This document shows, piece after piece, positions 11,960-23,700 of a stretch of DNA of 64,000 bases. Source of the stretch: Cantharellus purpuraceus (lineage: Eukaryota; Basidiomycota; Agaricomycetes; Cantharellales; Hydnaceae); NCBI GenBank assembly GCA_025174535.1, contig JALBUN010000045.1, positions 3,455,666 to 3,519,665 on the forward strand, written 5' to 3'. Positions within the stretch are counted from its first letter, which is position 1, and every line of letters starts with the position of its first letter. A program made the position numbers and the translations under genes. The notes beneath the pieces were generated by a model. The model saw nothing but the letters and a program-made list of their open reading frames with translations. It ran no database searches and was not told where the DNA came from.

Positions 11960-12427
11960 AGATCCAACCCATTATACTTGGCCCACTCTCTGAAATTACT
12001 AAACAGCCAGTTCTCTGTTGTTGACCAGTCTCTTCTTTGCCATGTTTGGCCAACACAATCCATGGTCAAGTTTCACATCATGAAGTCACCCTCTTCAGGT
12101 GCCATGTCCACATTGCAGAGGAATATTTGTTGCATGCACATCAGACAATAGACAAAATGGTGATCTGGGTGTTCAAGATGGTGAGGTTTGTCAAGGGCCA
12201 ACTGCAGATTATATATGCAGTGAAGAGAGTGGTATGCTCCAGATATAAAGTGGAATTGATAGGGACCCAAGTGATCAAAGCCAATTCTGAATTGCTTCTT
12301 ATAGAGTGTCTCCCAGTTTGGATAACTGTCATTATCAGAAAGGCTGAAGTGGGATGACTCGCTGAGTGTCATTTCAATGGTAGAAATTTTGCCAAGGGGC
12401 ATCTTGATGGGATGGTCATTGAAAAGG
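11960..12427 (-). pseudogene. UstYa-like (DUF3328) protein, 5' end removed by an LTR
   Basis: The minus-strand frame from about 12,427 to 12,073 carries the two histidine-cysteine motifs characteristic of UstYa/DUF3328 proteins: YHSLHC near 12,230, and HFVYC followed by LCNVDMAPEE near 12,130, the latter a variant of the usual HxxHC. The frame continues after a stop at about 12,070 with a C-terminal-like W...RRDW segment to about 11,960. UstYa relatives act as oxidative modifying or cyclising enzymes in fungal peptide and small-molecule pathways, often next to P450s, as here. The N-terminal part, normally with a membrane anchor, is missing because LTR family C begins at 12,428. The internal stop and truncation make it a pseudogene. 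Confidence 0.6.
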
Positions 12428-12830
12428 TGTTGGGATATATGAAGTTCTAAACTACTTCAAATAAGGACTATTATTTAGTAGTTCAAAGGTATTTCAAATG
12501 TTCTAATGAATGTACTTATATTTTGCATTTTTGTGTATTTGAGCCCACAAGTATACACGATGGGTCGGTTGCTGATATAATAGGTCATGTGACCTCAAAG
12601 AGCACTCGCACGTGAGCAAATGATGTGCATATTACATAAGCAGCAGAGTTCATGCACTTCAGCCAAAAGTGGCTACAGAAGGTTCTGACACCTTCCTGGA
12701 CCTTCCACAAGGTTCTTCAGCCTTCTCTTTCCTTCTAGGGGCTTCCCTAAGCCTCAGGAATATTATCTAATTAGTTACATAAGCTAGATAGCCCATGTAT
12801 ATAAAAAGGGCTGCAACAGCAGTGCAATAA
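12428..12830 (+). repeat. LTR family C, truncated copy
   Basis: It begins TGTTGGGATATATGAAG and includes a TATA-like box (TATATAAAAAGGG) near 12,798-12,811. A reverse-complement copy is at 24,250-24,674. The copy is cut at 12,830, where LTR family A begins. Compared with the other copy, the last roughly 25 bases are missing, and the break follows GCAATAA. Confidence 0.75.
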
Positions 12831-13925
12831 TGTTATGACTATATTCATTAACACCCAGATCCCCATCCGATCTGTTGTTCCAGCTGCCAGACGTCTAGCT
12901 GCCGGACTTCTGGGGAGAAGGGAGAGGAGAGGGGGATTACAGGGGACAGGGGAGGAACAGGAGCATATAGGAGGCTCAGGAGGTTTTGAGGGACAAAGGG
13001 GGTAAAGGAGGACGGTTACAGGAATGGAATAGGGAACAGGAGAAGCCCCTGTGAGTTCCAGAACTTCCTGGACATTATTTTCACTTTTATTTTCATCATT
13101 TCATCATCATGGACACTTCCCCCCATCATCATCTCATCATCCATCTCATCATTGACTCAGGACATTTATGAATGACTTCACTCATTCATAGGACTTAGTA
13201 TCATATATAAACCACATCTGTAATGCACTTGAATATATAGAGTAATTATCTCTCACTTATTCTGTCTGTGTGTCTGAATCTATTTGTATCTGGAATATCT
13301 CCAGAACGAACGCGTATTTCTATTAGATTTTGCATATTCTATTAGAATATTGCATATCCCACTCGAATCTCGAATTACGAAGCCATACAATCACTGGCTA
13401 CTTTTTTATTAAGCATTTACTCTCATTCGAGTCATCTGCTCCTCATCCCTGCTTAAATTGTCAATATCTAGACGAAGATCACACCAAATCCCATCAAACT
13501 TCGTAGGAAGATACTACTCAAGTATATCTTCAATTCGACTACGCATACATTGTGTTCCCACCACTGCTCCACCTTCTATTTGACTTCTGCTCATCACTAC
13601 ACCCCAGCAAAGCAATTATTTACATTATTCAAATAACATGATCCACTCAGATCCCCGTGCATATGAAATCTATACTCCATTTGGAAACTGTCACATCTCC
13701 ATTTACCTGTCTGATTGTCACTGCTGATTCCACCCATCCATCTCCAGTTCCGATTGATGCTTCAGCATCACCATAGGAACCCAGACATCTGTCCCGGTCG
13801 GACTTGGACATACTCATGTAAGGCCATCAGCCTCAGAGACCCATCACCAGAGTAATTATTATTAGAATTCAAATATGTATTTAAGTTGCCCGACTGGGGA
13901 CTTCATTCCCCAGTTTGAATATTGA
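12831..13925. repeat. LTR family A, 3'-truncated copy with a nested solo LTR
   Basis: TGTTATGAC at 12,831 starts a family A LTR preceded by AATAA (12,826-12,830). It is interrupted at 12,873-13,638 by another LTR, resumes at 13,639, and stops at about 13,925 inside the sequence that in other copies continues for roughly 200 more bases. From there the sequence runs directly into minus-strand RNase H coding sequence, so the end of the LTR was deleted together with part of pol. Confidence 0.75.
12873..13638. repeat. Solo LTR, family D, inserted in LTR family A
   Basis: The 766-base element has ends TGTTGTTCC...ATAACA. It is flanked by CGATC (12,868-12,872) and TGATC (13,639-13,643), a 5-base duplication with one substitution; intact family A copies are contiguous at this point. 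A TATA-like TATATAAACC lies near 13,204-13,213. No internal coding region is present, so it is a solo LTR and younger than its host LTR. Confidence 0.8.
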
Positions 13926-16758
13926 AAGCTTCAAAGATTGCAAGTAGTTCTTTATCATGGACATTGTAGTTGAGTTCCACCAGAGTGAAAGTCCGGGAGT
14001 GGAAAGCTATTGGGTGGACCTCATTATCTGTTGGAGAGACAGTTGATAGGATGGCCGCTAGTGCATAGTCGGAGGCGTCGGTTTCTACAATGATCGGGGA
14101 TCCAGGGTTCCATTGGGATAAGACCGGAGCTGTGATGAAAGCTCTCTTTAACGTTTCAAAGGATGTCCAACAGGACTTTGCTGGAGTCCATAGTAAGTCC
14201 ATTTGGAGACAATATATATCCAAGGTACTCGACTGTGCTCTCGTGGAAAGAACATTTGTTGGCTTGAGCATACAGCTTGTGCTTCCAGAGTCGGAGAAGG
14301 ACTTCACGGACATGGTTGCTGTGTTCGTCGGAGTTGTCAGAGTATATCAGGATATTGTCCAAGTACACGAGGACACATATATCCAGGAGGTTGGAGAAGA
14401 TGTTGTTCATAAGACGCTGGAATGCTGCCGGAGCGTTGGTAAGTCCAAAGGGCATAATGCACCACTCGAACAAGCCATAGCGAGTGCGAAACATGGTCTT
14501 CCATTCGTCACCTTCATGAATCCGGACAAGGTGGTAAGCATGCCAGAGATTGATTTTGGTGAAGAATCGAGCCTTTCGAGGACTGTCGAGCAAATCGGAG
14601 ATGCGAGGAAGTGGATAATGGTCTTTTTTGGTGATTTTATTGAGACCCCTGAAATCGACGCAAAGTCGGAGGGATCTGTCTTTTTTCCAAATGAAAAGGA
14701 CTGGAGCACCGCCCAGAGATCAGGTTGGCTGGATGAAACCATAAGATAGGTGCTCATCGATGAATTCTCGAAGAGCCTGGAGTTCACTCTGGGACAAGGA
14801 GTAGATCAGACTGAAAGGAGGAGATGTTCCATCTTCCATTTCAATCTTCAAATCGTATGGCTTGTGAGCGGGTAGTGTGTCGGCATGGGTTTTGCTAAAG
14901 ACGTCCATGAATTTGTGATATTCAGTTGGAACATTTTTCATGTCAACCAGAGGGTCCTCGGAGTTCTTTGGAACTGTTGAGGAGATGAACAACTTGAATG
15001 TTTGCATGTCGGCTCAGGAAGAGTCACAGGCAAAGGCTGCTGCGTTGATGAAAGCTATTTTCGGAGCAACAGGCAGAGACAGAGTTACGGAGTTGAGTGG
15101 AGCTAATGCTACTAACTCGGGTGGTGCCAAGGATTTAGTCTCTATCAGAGTTTGGAACGAGATACTGCCCAATACCCAGTCAATCAATGGATTGTAGCGG
15201 GTGAGCCAGTTGTGTCCCAGAACTGCCAAGCAACTAACATCCAATGGAGTTACATAGAAAGTAACGGAGTGGGTTTCTCCCATAGGAAAACAGAGTGGCA
15301 ATTCGATTGTGGAATTGATAACAGAGTTAGAGGATCTGTCGAAAAGCTGTAACGGAATCGGAGTGATGTCTTTAGACTGGAGATGATGTCCGGAGACAAA
15401 CGAAGTGTTGAGGAAACAGTGAGTGGAACTGGAGTCCACTAAGGTTGGGATTGGAGTTAAGGGAATGAGATCGGAGGTAAGTTGGAGTGTCAAGGAGTTA
15501 GGATCAGAAAGAGCAGATGCATTGAGACGTAGCTCTGCAAAAACACCGATGAGTTCAATGCAACCCTTGTTCGGTGCTGGAGTCGGAGGGTTGCTTATTA
15601 TTTTTTTGGCTCCATAGCCTTGGCTTCGGAGCTCTTGTTGGACTTGTTGTCCATCGAGGCAGCATGGGCTTTCGTGGCTGCAGAGGTGGTCTTTGGACAA
15701 TCCTTGGCATCGTGACCTATTTGTCCACAGAAGAGGCAGAGATTCTGCTCGATACAACATTGTCGTTCCTGTAGAGTAAGTTTACCGTCTTTACCAAGCT
15801 TGGTAGAGAGGTCGGGGGTCTGCTTTGGAGTTCCGGAGGTAGAGGCTGTGGGGGTGGATCTGGGGTTTCCGGATTTACCGGAGTTGGGCTGCTTCTTGTT
15901 GTTGCTGCCCTGGGTGTTAGAGGATGAGGTGGACTTGCCCTTGTCGTTGGACTTGTCCTGGTTCTTGCCTGAGGCGGTCTCACGAGCTACCTCAGAGCAT
16001 CATTCCCAGTACCGAGCATTGATGGACTGTGCTAGAGTCTGGAGTTTGGCTAGGGTGATGGGTTTGCCTACTCTGGTGACCTCGTCCTTAATCCAGGACA
16101 GGAGGCCATTGTATAACTGGCGTCGGAGTGCAGCATTTCCCCATTGGACATGAGCAGCTAGTTGATTGAAATCAACTAGATACTTAGTGATCCTCTGGTT
16201 ATCACGCATTCGGAGATTCTCAAGTTCAGCCTCGGCTTCGGCCTCTGGGTCATGAGGTCCAAAGTTGGTTTTCAACTCAGACATGAACTCGGAGTAGTCG
16301 TCTAGCCAAGAGGCTTTGGAATCAGAGGTTAGGGTGGGTTTGAACCAGTCGAGTGCAGTTCCCTTCAAATAGAATAGAGCATAAGTAACTTTAGCACTAT
16401 CATTGGAGAACGCATCAGGATGGTCACAGAAATTGAGGGTACATTGTGTGAAGAAAGGCTGGAGTTTGCAGGAATTGGATCCGTCGAAGGTATCTGGTTC
16501 TCAGACCTTGGTCCGAGCAGAAGACTTCTTCGGAGATGATATGGAGTTAGCCAACATACTGAGGGCTTCTGCAAGGTTAGGGATTGGGACGGATGATGGA
16601 TTGGCTGGAGGAGTGCCTTCCTGGAAGTTAGCCTTGAGCTCCTGGTCGGATGATGGTGCTTCTCCAGGGACTTCCTCAATGTTAGTGGGTGGTACTCCCG
16701 CTTGGATGGAGGTCTGGGTGCTTCGGGGTGGCATGTCAATTTGAGGGTGTAAGTTCAT
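13926..16758 (-). mobile_element. Ty3/gypsy chromovirus-type gag-protease-RT, truncated
   Basis: On the minus strand, in order: a proline-rich gag start (16,758), the retrotransposon gag core (16,368-16,000, GTALDWFKPTL...LRMRDNQRITKYLVDFNQLA), a CCHC zinc knuckle near 15,715 (CLFCGQIGHDAKDC), an aspartic protease with LVDSSSTHCFLN near 15,410 where the usual DSG reads DSS, then reverse transcriptase (15,007-14,156) with YLDNILIYS in place of the canonical YxDD-type motif, and the start of RNase H (KELLAIFEAF) near 13,930. The RNase H is cut at 13,925 by LTR family A sequence. Several frame breaks separate the blocks. The element is defective: the protease motif is altered, RNase H and integrase are missing, and no intact paired LTRs are present. 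Confidence 0.85.
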
Positions 16759-17211
16759 ATATACTGTTAAGTGCTGAAAACTCGGAGTTTAAAGGAGTAG
16801 CTGGTGTTTGGATACTAGTGAGGAAGGGGATGGGACTTTACTGTTCCAGTTCAACCGGAGACGGATGGGGACAAATAACTATTGAGTTGGATCGAGTGGA
16901 CTTGGCTTCAACTTATGTGTTGCGCCCCCTCGAATCGTCGGTCCAATATTTCAGAGTTCGGAGCACGGAGTTGGATCAAAGATCTGGAGTTCGACTTGTC
17001 AAGAAGATACTTGTCAAGAAGCTAGTAACCCAGAAGCTGATGGGGAATCTTAGTCAATTACGAACTACTGTAACATACAAGACGTAGCCTGTATAAGTAT
17101 GTAGAGAAGTGAATGGTAAAACTAAAAGCAATAAGACAATAAGACTAATATGGAATACAACATGGAAAGGAGTTCGGAGTTCAGACTCATGTCCGAACTA
17201 ATACTAAACAA
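16759..17211. other. Untranslated leader/LTR-like stretch between two chromovirus pieces
   Basis: There is no coding sequence. On the minus strand a segment near 16,900-16,930 (GGGCGCAACACATAAG) resembles the end region of family A LTRs. Lying between a chromodomain end (upstream) and a gag start (downstream) in the same orientation, this stretch is where an LTR shared by two tandem elements would be expected. Confidence 0.4.
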
Positions 17212-19960
17212 TTAGAAAGTATAACGGTTATTGTAACCCATAAGAAGAAGACTACTAATGAGGAGAACAATGGCGGGGTCCGGAGTTGATGGAGGTGGAG
17301 TTGACAGAGGTGGAGTTGACGGAGGTGGAGATGGAATCTGGAGATTGGAACTCGGTGTTACAGGATGTAACAGGAGTTTGGGGTAGACTTGTAATTTCCT
17401 TTGTGACTTTGTAATGAAATGATCATGCAAAATAATATAATTAGCATCAGTAATGGAACTTAAAGATTCATAAGAGGGCCAGGTTTGTCTGGATAAGCAG
17501 AGTGAAAATCAGAGATGGATTTGGATGCATGATTGAGTTTGGACATGGAGATCCATGAGGACTCTTCATTGGTGCCTTTATATCCAGTCCACTTGACTAG
17601 GTACTGGAGCTTGCACTTGTATCGATGATCAATCTTCAAGTCCAGGATCTCAGATATCTCATATTCATTATCTCCTTTGATGATGATTGGAGGAGGTGGA
17701 AGTTGGGTGTGACTGGAGATCTCATTTGTAGTAGCAGGTTTGAGCATTGATATATGAAAGACCAGATGAACTGCTCAGAAGTGGTCTGGGAGGCAGAGGG
17801 TGAAGGACCTGCTGCCAGCGCGAGCGATGACCTCATAAGGACCTAAGTATTTCTTGGAGAGTTTCTTCAATGAATGGGTGGTCTGGAAGTGTTTGACCTT
17901 AATGAATACTTGGTCTCCAATCTGTAGGTCTGGAGCTGGAATGCGGCATTGGTCCGCAGAGACTTGGTATTGTTTCTGAGCATCAGAGATGGTTTCTCAG
18001 GGGTGTTGGTGTAGTTGATCGAGGCCGGTTACGAATTGGTGGGCTTTAGTGGAGGTGAGTTCCTTCTTGGAGTGGACGGAGATGTTCGGATGGTAGCCTT
18101 TATTAGCAAAGAATGGAGAGATGCTGGTAGTCATGTTTGGAGCATTGTTGTAGGCAAACTCTGCGATCAGAAGTAGATCAGCCCAGTTGTCCTGTTGATA
18201 GTTACAATAGACTTGGAGATATTGTTCCAGAGACTGATTCATTCGTTCTGTTTGTCTGTCTCTTTCAGGATGGTATCCAGAGGTGAAATGAAGCTTCATG
18301 TCAAGAGCCTTTCCTAATGTGCGGAAGAAGGAGGACACGAACTCCAAGCCCTGATCAGACATGACATGTGATGGGACTTCATGTTTAGAGAATATGTGGA
18401 GAATGAACTAGTGAGGCAGAGGTGATGGTGTCATGCATCAGAATGAATAGTGACTGTTTAGTGAACCTGTCAACAATCACGAGTATGGTGTCATATCCAA
18501 GCGATGGGGGGAGCTTCTCTATGAAATCCATGGAGATGGAGCTCTATGGTTGCTCTGAGACCAGAAGTTGCTTAAGTGTTCTGTAGGGTTTGTGCCTTTG
18601 TGATTTTGAGTGCATACATATGGTACAGGAGTTACAGTAGTGTTGAATGTATTCTCACATTTTTGGCCGTATGTAGTCTTGTTGGATTAACCCTTGTGTG
18701 GGATTTTGCCCAAAATGGCTGGAGATCGGGTGATCATGATAATACTGCAAAACTCAGAGTCAGAGACCGTTGGCATCAGGGACATATATCTGGTCATTGT
18801 GTCGGAGGTGTCCTTCAGGGTCAAGTGACCATTTTGGATTGGAAGGGTTGTCCAAGTGTTTAACTGCAACAGGATCAGATCAGAGTGATGAGTGGATGTC
18901 GGAGCGGAGTTGGTCAATGTCCATAATGGTAACAGCTCAGAGGGTGGGAGTCATGAGGGTGGATGCTCGTAGGGACAATGCCAGCTGCTTGTTAGTGAAC
19001 ACAGGACAAAAGTTGTGTGGGTTTACAGTGGCATAGTTGCTACTCCCCTCTTTAAGGTAGACGTCCCAGTGTCTAGTTAATGCATCGGGCTTTGCTCCAA
19101 GTTGACCAGGATGGAAACGGATAACGAGATTGAACTGAGACAGGTATTTGGACCATTGGACTTGTCTCTGGTGTAAGAGCAATGTAGCACCGAGTGTGTA
19201 AACATGTAAGGTCAGTTTCAAATTTGTTTTCAGTTTTCTTCTTCCTATGGTTTGGTTTTCTTACTGACGTTGTATTTGACATTTCTTTAGTTTGTGCTTT
19301 TTCCTGAGAGAGATAAGAGAGAGAGAGAGGGGGGGGGTCCTGCCTCCTTTGTTATTCACCATATACATTAGAAACAATAGGATAGCCATGTGGAATGCAT
19401 GAGGGGAGTGGTACAGAAACAACTACTCAGTTTGTGGCACCTATGGAAGCAAAATTGTGTGTTACCAAACCATTAGGCAGTATCCACCGCTCCACTCTAG
19501 GTGTGGATGCGATGTCTGCCCGGTCTATTTTATAGTGACCGTGAAGTAAAAGAGGAAAGAAATTAGAAAGTGAGAAAGAACTTAGAAAGAGGAAAGAAAC
19601 AAAAGACTGAAACCTGCGATCTTCAACTGGAGAGCAACGCTCTCTTACACTGGGTGAGTAGTTTTGTTGTGGAGAAGTATTCCAAGTTCTTGTGGTCCAT
19701 TATGACGTCCACTGGATTGGAGGGGCCTTTGAGGTAGTGTCTCTATATCCGGAAGGCTTCATATATGGCAAGGAGCTCTTTGTCATGGACATCATAGTTC
19801 AGTTTGGGGGGTGTAAATGTATGTGAGTGAAAAGCGATCAGATAGACTTGTCCATCATCTCTCCGGATGATGGACAGGATCGTGGCAAGTGCATAGTCAG
19901 AGACATTGGTCTCTAATAGGATAGAAACATCTGGAACCCAATGAGTTGGTATCGGAGCAG
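17212..19960 (-). mobile_element. Ty3/gypsy chromovirus RNase H-integrase-chromodomain piece
   Basis: The minus strand carries RNase H sequence near 19,850-19,690 (the KELLAI block and DHKNLEYFST), interrupted by a SINE-like insertion, then its C-terminal part at 19,180-19,050 (WSKYLSQFNLVIRFHPGQ). Integrase follows, including an HHCC-type region near 18,650 and the catalytic core with LVVVDRLT-like and DQGLEFVSSF motifs (18,520-18,360). The integrase C-terminal part is at 18,000-17,780. The chromodomain is at 17,700-17,500 (YEISEILDLKIDHRYKCKLQYLVKW). Chromodomains direct such elements to heterochromatin. Multiple stops and frameshifts make it non-functional. It is related to the inverted copy at 20,641-22,620. 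Confidence 0.85.
19200..19690 (-). mobile_element. Probable tRNA-derived SINE inserted in RNase H
   Basis: On the minus strand the insertion begins near 19,680 with a tRNA-like head: a box-A-like CCAGTGTAAGAGAGCG, an anticodon-region CTCTCCAGT (CCA at the anticodon position, tRNA-Trp-like), and a box-B-like CGCAGGTTTCAGTC. A body follows that includes a pyrimidine/purine run (GAGAGAGAGAGAGGGGGGG on the plus strand near 19,320-19,337). It separates two parts of one RNase H reading frame. I did not find a clean target duplication, so the limits are approximate. Confidence 0.45.
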
Positions 19961-20640
19961 AATTAAAGGCCTTTGTTTTGGAACCTGCAAAATTATGGTG
20001 TTAGGGCAAACTCTAAATCACCACAATTCCATGAATGAACAGCTGAGAAGAATATCAAACCCTGCAGCAGCACAACTCCAGAAACAATTTAACATTTGTG
20101 CTCTTGTTACAATCCTTTGTATTGGTCAATGCAGACTATATGCAGAAAAGTAATATGTTTCTTAGCAGCCAGAAATGAATAAGACTTCCAGAGTCTAGAG
20201 TTCATGGATGCTTAGGGGTCCAGATATTCCAAAAAGAGGGGAATGCACTTAGAGGCTAAAGGAAGTAGGTGGATGAATCCAACTGTCCAACCAGTGGCAC
20301 TCTGAAGTGGGTAACAGTGATGTGTGAAGTAGTCTAGCAACTGCTTCACATGAGTTCAAGATTCTAATGCTCTGCAAAGGCAGTACACACTAGTGACTTA
20401 AACAAGAGCACTAATGGCAGGACTATTGACAGACAATCTCACCCTGTAGATTTGTAGTCATGTGAGGCAGATACTACACTCACACCCAAAGCAGGAATAT
20501 CACTACTTTGAGTGCAATCAAGTACAGTTACACAACTGTAAAAGATCCTTGAACTGGTAATCAACAGTTACTGAGATAGAGGATAACACTGTATGTCACT
20601 CTAGTCACAGAAGATGGGTAGAATATACATACAAACACCA
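19961..20640. other. Repeat-rich spacer, not classified
   Basis: No domain or open frame of note was found. The composition is like neighbouring transposon sequence, and it separates the inverted chromovirus pieces. Confidence 0.4.
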
Positions 20641-22620
20641 TAACTCCAATATTGCTCCGATTATTTGATGGCACTACTAATGCTGTTATTTCACAAGCTA
20701 TAGATCTGTCTATCCATTTTTCTGTCAGAGAAATCCAAAACCTTACATTCTATGTTACTCCGCTTGACTCCAGCTGTTCTGTGGTTCTCGGACATAATTG
20801 GCTCACCCACTACAATCCATTGATTGACTGGGCATTGGGCCATATCACATTCCATTCTCCAGTGCAGGCTGTGTCAGTCCCGACATCACCAGCAACTTTG
20901 GGTGCAAAATTATCTTCTGCCTCTGCTGACTCCACGCAATAGATACTCCATCTACCCCTCTGTCTATATCAATGGTGGATGCTATGGTCTTCGTCAGACT
21001 AAGCAAACCGGATGGCTCTCACACATTCCAGGTTCACCTCTCCGATCCGATATTCCTTGCCACTTGTTCCGCCCGATCAACTCCACCGGACCTATCTATG
21101 GTTCCTAAGGAGTATCATGAGTTTGCCAATGTGTTCAGCAAGTCTAAAGCTGACTCCCTAGCAGAACACCAACCATATGATCTCAAGATTGAGTTGGATG
21201 ACAACTCCACCCCTCCACTTGGCCCTATCTACTTGCTATCCCAAAAAGAGCTACTGGCTCTCTGAACATTCATAGATGAGAACTTGGCCACGGGCTTTAT
21301 CTGCCCATCCTTATCCCCCCATGGAGCTCCAGTCCTGTTTGCAAGGGTTAATCCAATGAGACTACATATGGCCAAAAATGCGAGAATACATTCAACACTA
21401 CTGTAACTCCTGTACCATATGTATGCACTCAAAATTGCAAAGGCACAAACCCTACGGAATGCTTAAGCAACTTCCAGTCCCAGAGCAACCATAGAACTCC
21501 ATCTCCATGGATTTCATAGAGAAGCTCCCCCCATCACTTGGATATGACACCATACTTGTGGTTGTTGACAGGCTCACTCAACAGTCACTATTCATTCTGA
21601 TGCATGACACCATCACCTCCGCCTCACTAGCTAAGTTGTTCATTCTCCACATATTCTCTAAACATGGAGTCCCATCACATGTCACATCCAATCAGAGTTC
21701 ATCTCCTCCTTCTTTCACACATTAGGAAAGGCTCTTGACATGAAGCTTCATTTCACCTCTGGATACCATCCTGAAGGAGATGGACAAATGGAAAGAATGA
21801 ATCAGTCCCTGGAATGATATCTCCAAGTCTATTGTAACTATCAACAGGACAACTGGGCTGATCTACTTCCAATAGCAGAGTTTGCCTACAACAATGCTCT
21901 GAACATGACTACTGGCATCTCTCCATTTTTTGCTAATAAAGGCTACCATCTGAACATCTCTGTCCACCCCAAGAAGGAACTCGCCTCCACCAAAGCCTGC
22001 CAATTCATAACCAACCTTGATCAACTACACCAACATCTCTGAGAAACTATCTCCGATGCCCAGAAACAATACCAAGTCTCTGCGGACCAACGCCACATTC
22101 CAGCTCTGGACCTGCAAATCAGAGACAAAGTATTCGTCAAGGCCAAACACTTCCAGACCACCCATCCATCAAAGAAACTCTCTGATAAATACTTAGGTCC
22201 TTATAAGGTCATTGCTCGCACTGGCAGCAGGTCCTTCACCCTCTGCCTCTCAGACCACTTCTGAGCAGTTCACCTGGTCTTCCATATATCAATGCTTGAA
22301 CCTGCTACTACAAATGAGATCTCCAGTCGCATCCAACCTCCACCTCCTCCGATCATCATCGAAGGAGATAGCGAATATGAGATATCTGAGATCCTGGACT
22401 TGAAGATCGATCATCAGTACAAGTGCAAGCTCTAGTACCTAGTCAATATAAAGGCACCAATGAAGAGTCCTCATGGATCTCCATGTCTAAACTTGATCAT
22501 GCATCCGAATCTATCTCCGATTTTCACTCTGCTTATCCAGACAAACCTGGCCCTCTTATGAATCTTCAAGTTCCATTACTGACGCTAATTCTATTATTTC
22601 ACATGATCATTTTATTATAA
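20641..22620 (+). mobile_element. Ty3/gypsy chromovirus, inverted degenerate copy with RT deleted
   Basis: On the plus strand: an aspartic protease tail (20,652-20,942, [20 protein letters not shown]), the start of reverse transcriptase (20,972-21,265), then an abrupt jump near 21,345 into integrase zinc-binding sequence (YIWPKMREYIQHYC...CTICMHSK). The catalytic core follows (MDFIEKLPPSLGYDTILVVV at 21,507), then integrase C-terminal blocks and the chromodomain (about 22,370-22,550). Many stops are present. The RT and RNase H are deleted between 21,340 and 21,350. The piece from 21,345 to 22,620 is an inverted relative of 17,212-18,690. Confidence 0.85.
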
Positions 22621-23060
22621 AGTCACAAAGGTGACATGGACATTGCATCCCTCCTGTTCTCTGACTGCCTGTGGATGGCCCATATTCTCCCTTACTGTTT
22701 GCATGATGAAGGCCCACACCTAGATATTAACCCTCTTGTGCATGATTTTACCAACAAGTGTCTCCATGACCCAAAATCCTCCCCTGCCTCATAGCCGACT
22801 GTCTTCTATTAGCAAACTTGATGGTTGGCCTATGATCAGATTTGTGGTTTTTGGCAAGGATTGACAAGAGGTAAGGTTGGTTAAGTTAGATGCGTGTCAA
22901 CATCTTATCATTCTCCAGTGCAGCTATATGGCATCTCCAACACTTGGTGATAGACTGTATATTACATTTGCTTCTTGGAGAGGCTCCAGTCTCACAAAGA
23001 GAGTATGTCCTGAATGCTAGGAAGCTCCTTCAGCAATTAGCATACAGTAAACATGACCAA
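22621..23060. other. Transposon-flanking sequence, unclassified
   Basis: No gene is seen. It lies between the chromovirus end and repeat family E, with scattered short ORFs only. Confidence 0.4.
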
Positions 23061-23700
23061 GGTTGCGGAAACTACTGGAAGGTTGTGTAAGGTGGAAGAA
23101 AGGGGTAGAATATTCCAAGCCAATCACAGGTTCTGATCACTGCACTAACACTGATCAGGAAACAGCTAGAATGTTATGGAAAGGGGTAGAATATTCCAAG
23201 GCAATCACCTGATCTGATCATCAATCACCTGATCTGATCCCTGAACTAGGCACTGATCAGGCAAAAAGAAGGGTGTCCACCCTGTTTTCTGCACTGGTTT
23301 GTACAGCCATGGATAGATAGCCACATCTCAGGTGATGATCTCCACAGAAAATAGTGCCCTGAGAGGCTATGGTTGTTAAGTTAGAGAATATTTATTGATC
23401 AGAGACATCTGAGCTTGAATTCAGGCCAAATGCCTGGTCCAAAGGTGGAGAGCCAGCTGTGTGAAGGTTGTGGGTGCCTATGGGTCCACAGCTGTAGCAC
23501 AGCAGAAATAAATGATTCTGGGCTGAGTTCTGCATGGAATATTCCTAAAAAAAATATGGAAAAATAGAGAATATTTGAATAAGTCCATTCCAGGTACAAG
23601 CACCAAATATATGCTGATATTTAGGAATGGAAAAGCAAAGTATAGCACATTGGTGCTACATAAATAGGATTTGATAGGAAAAAGGTGGTTCCCATACACA
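23061..23700 (-). repeat. Dispersed repeat family E, copy 1
   Basis: It shares blocks in the same order with 30,850-31,720: GGAAACTACTGGAAG, then TGATCAGG/TGATCAGC segments, then the AT-rich AATATGGAAAAATAGAGAAT and ATATATGCTGATATTT blocks, and the end GGTTCCCATACA. It could be a non-autonomous LTR-type element. Orientation is assigned only by analogy and termini are not proven. A minisatellite follows directly. Confidence 0.6.

Noticed and set aside
14090..14749. 219-codon plus-strand ORF
   Set aside because: Antisense shadow of the minus-strand reverse transcriptase, whose motifs are clear.
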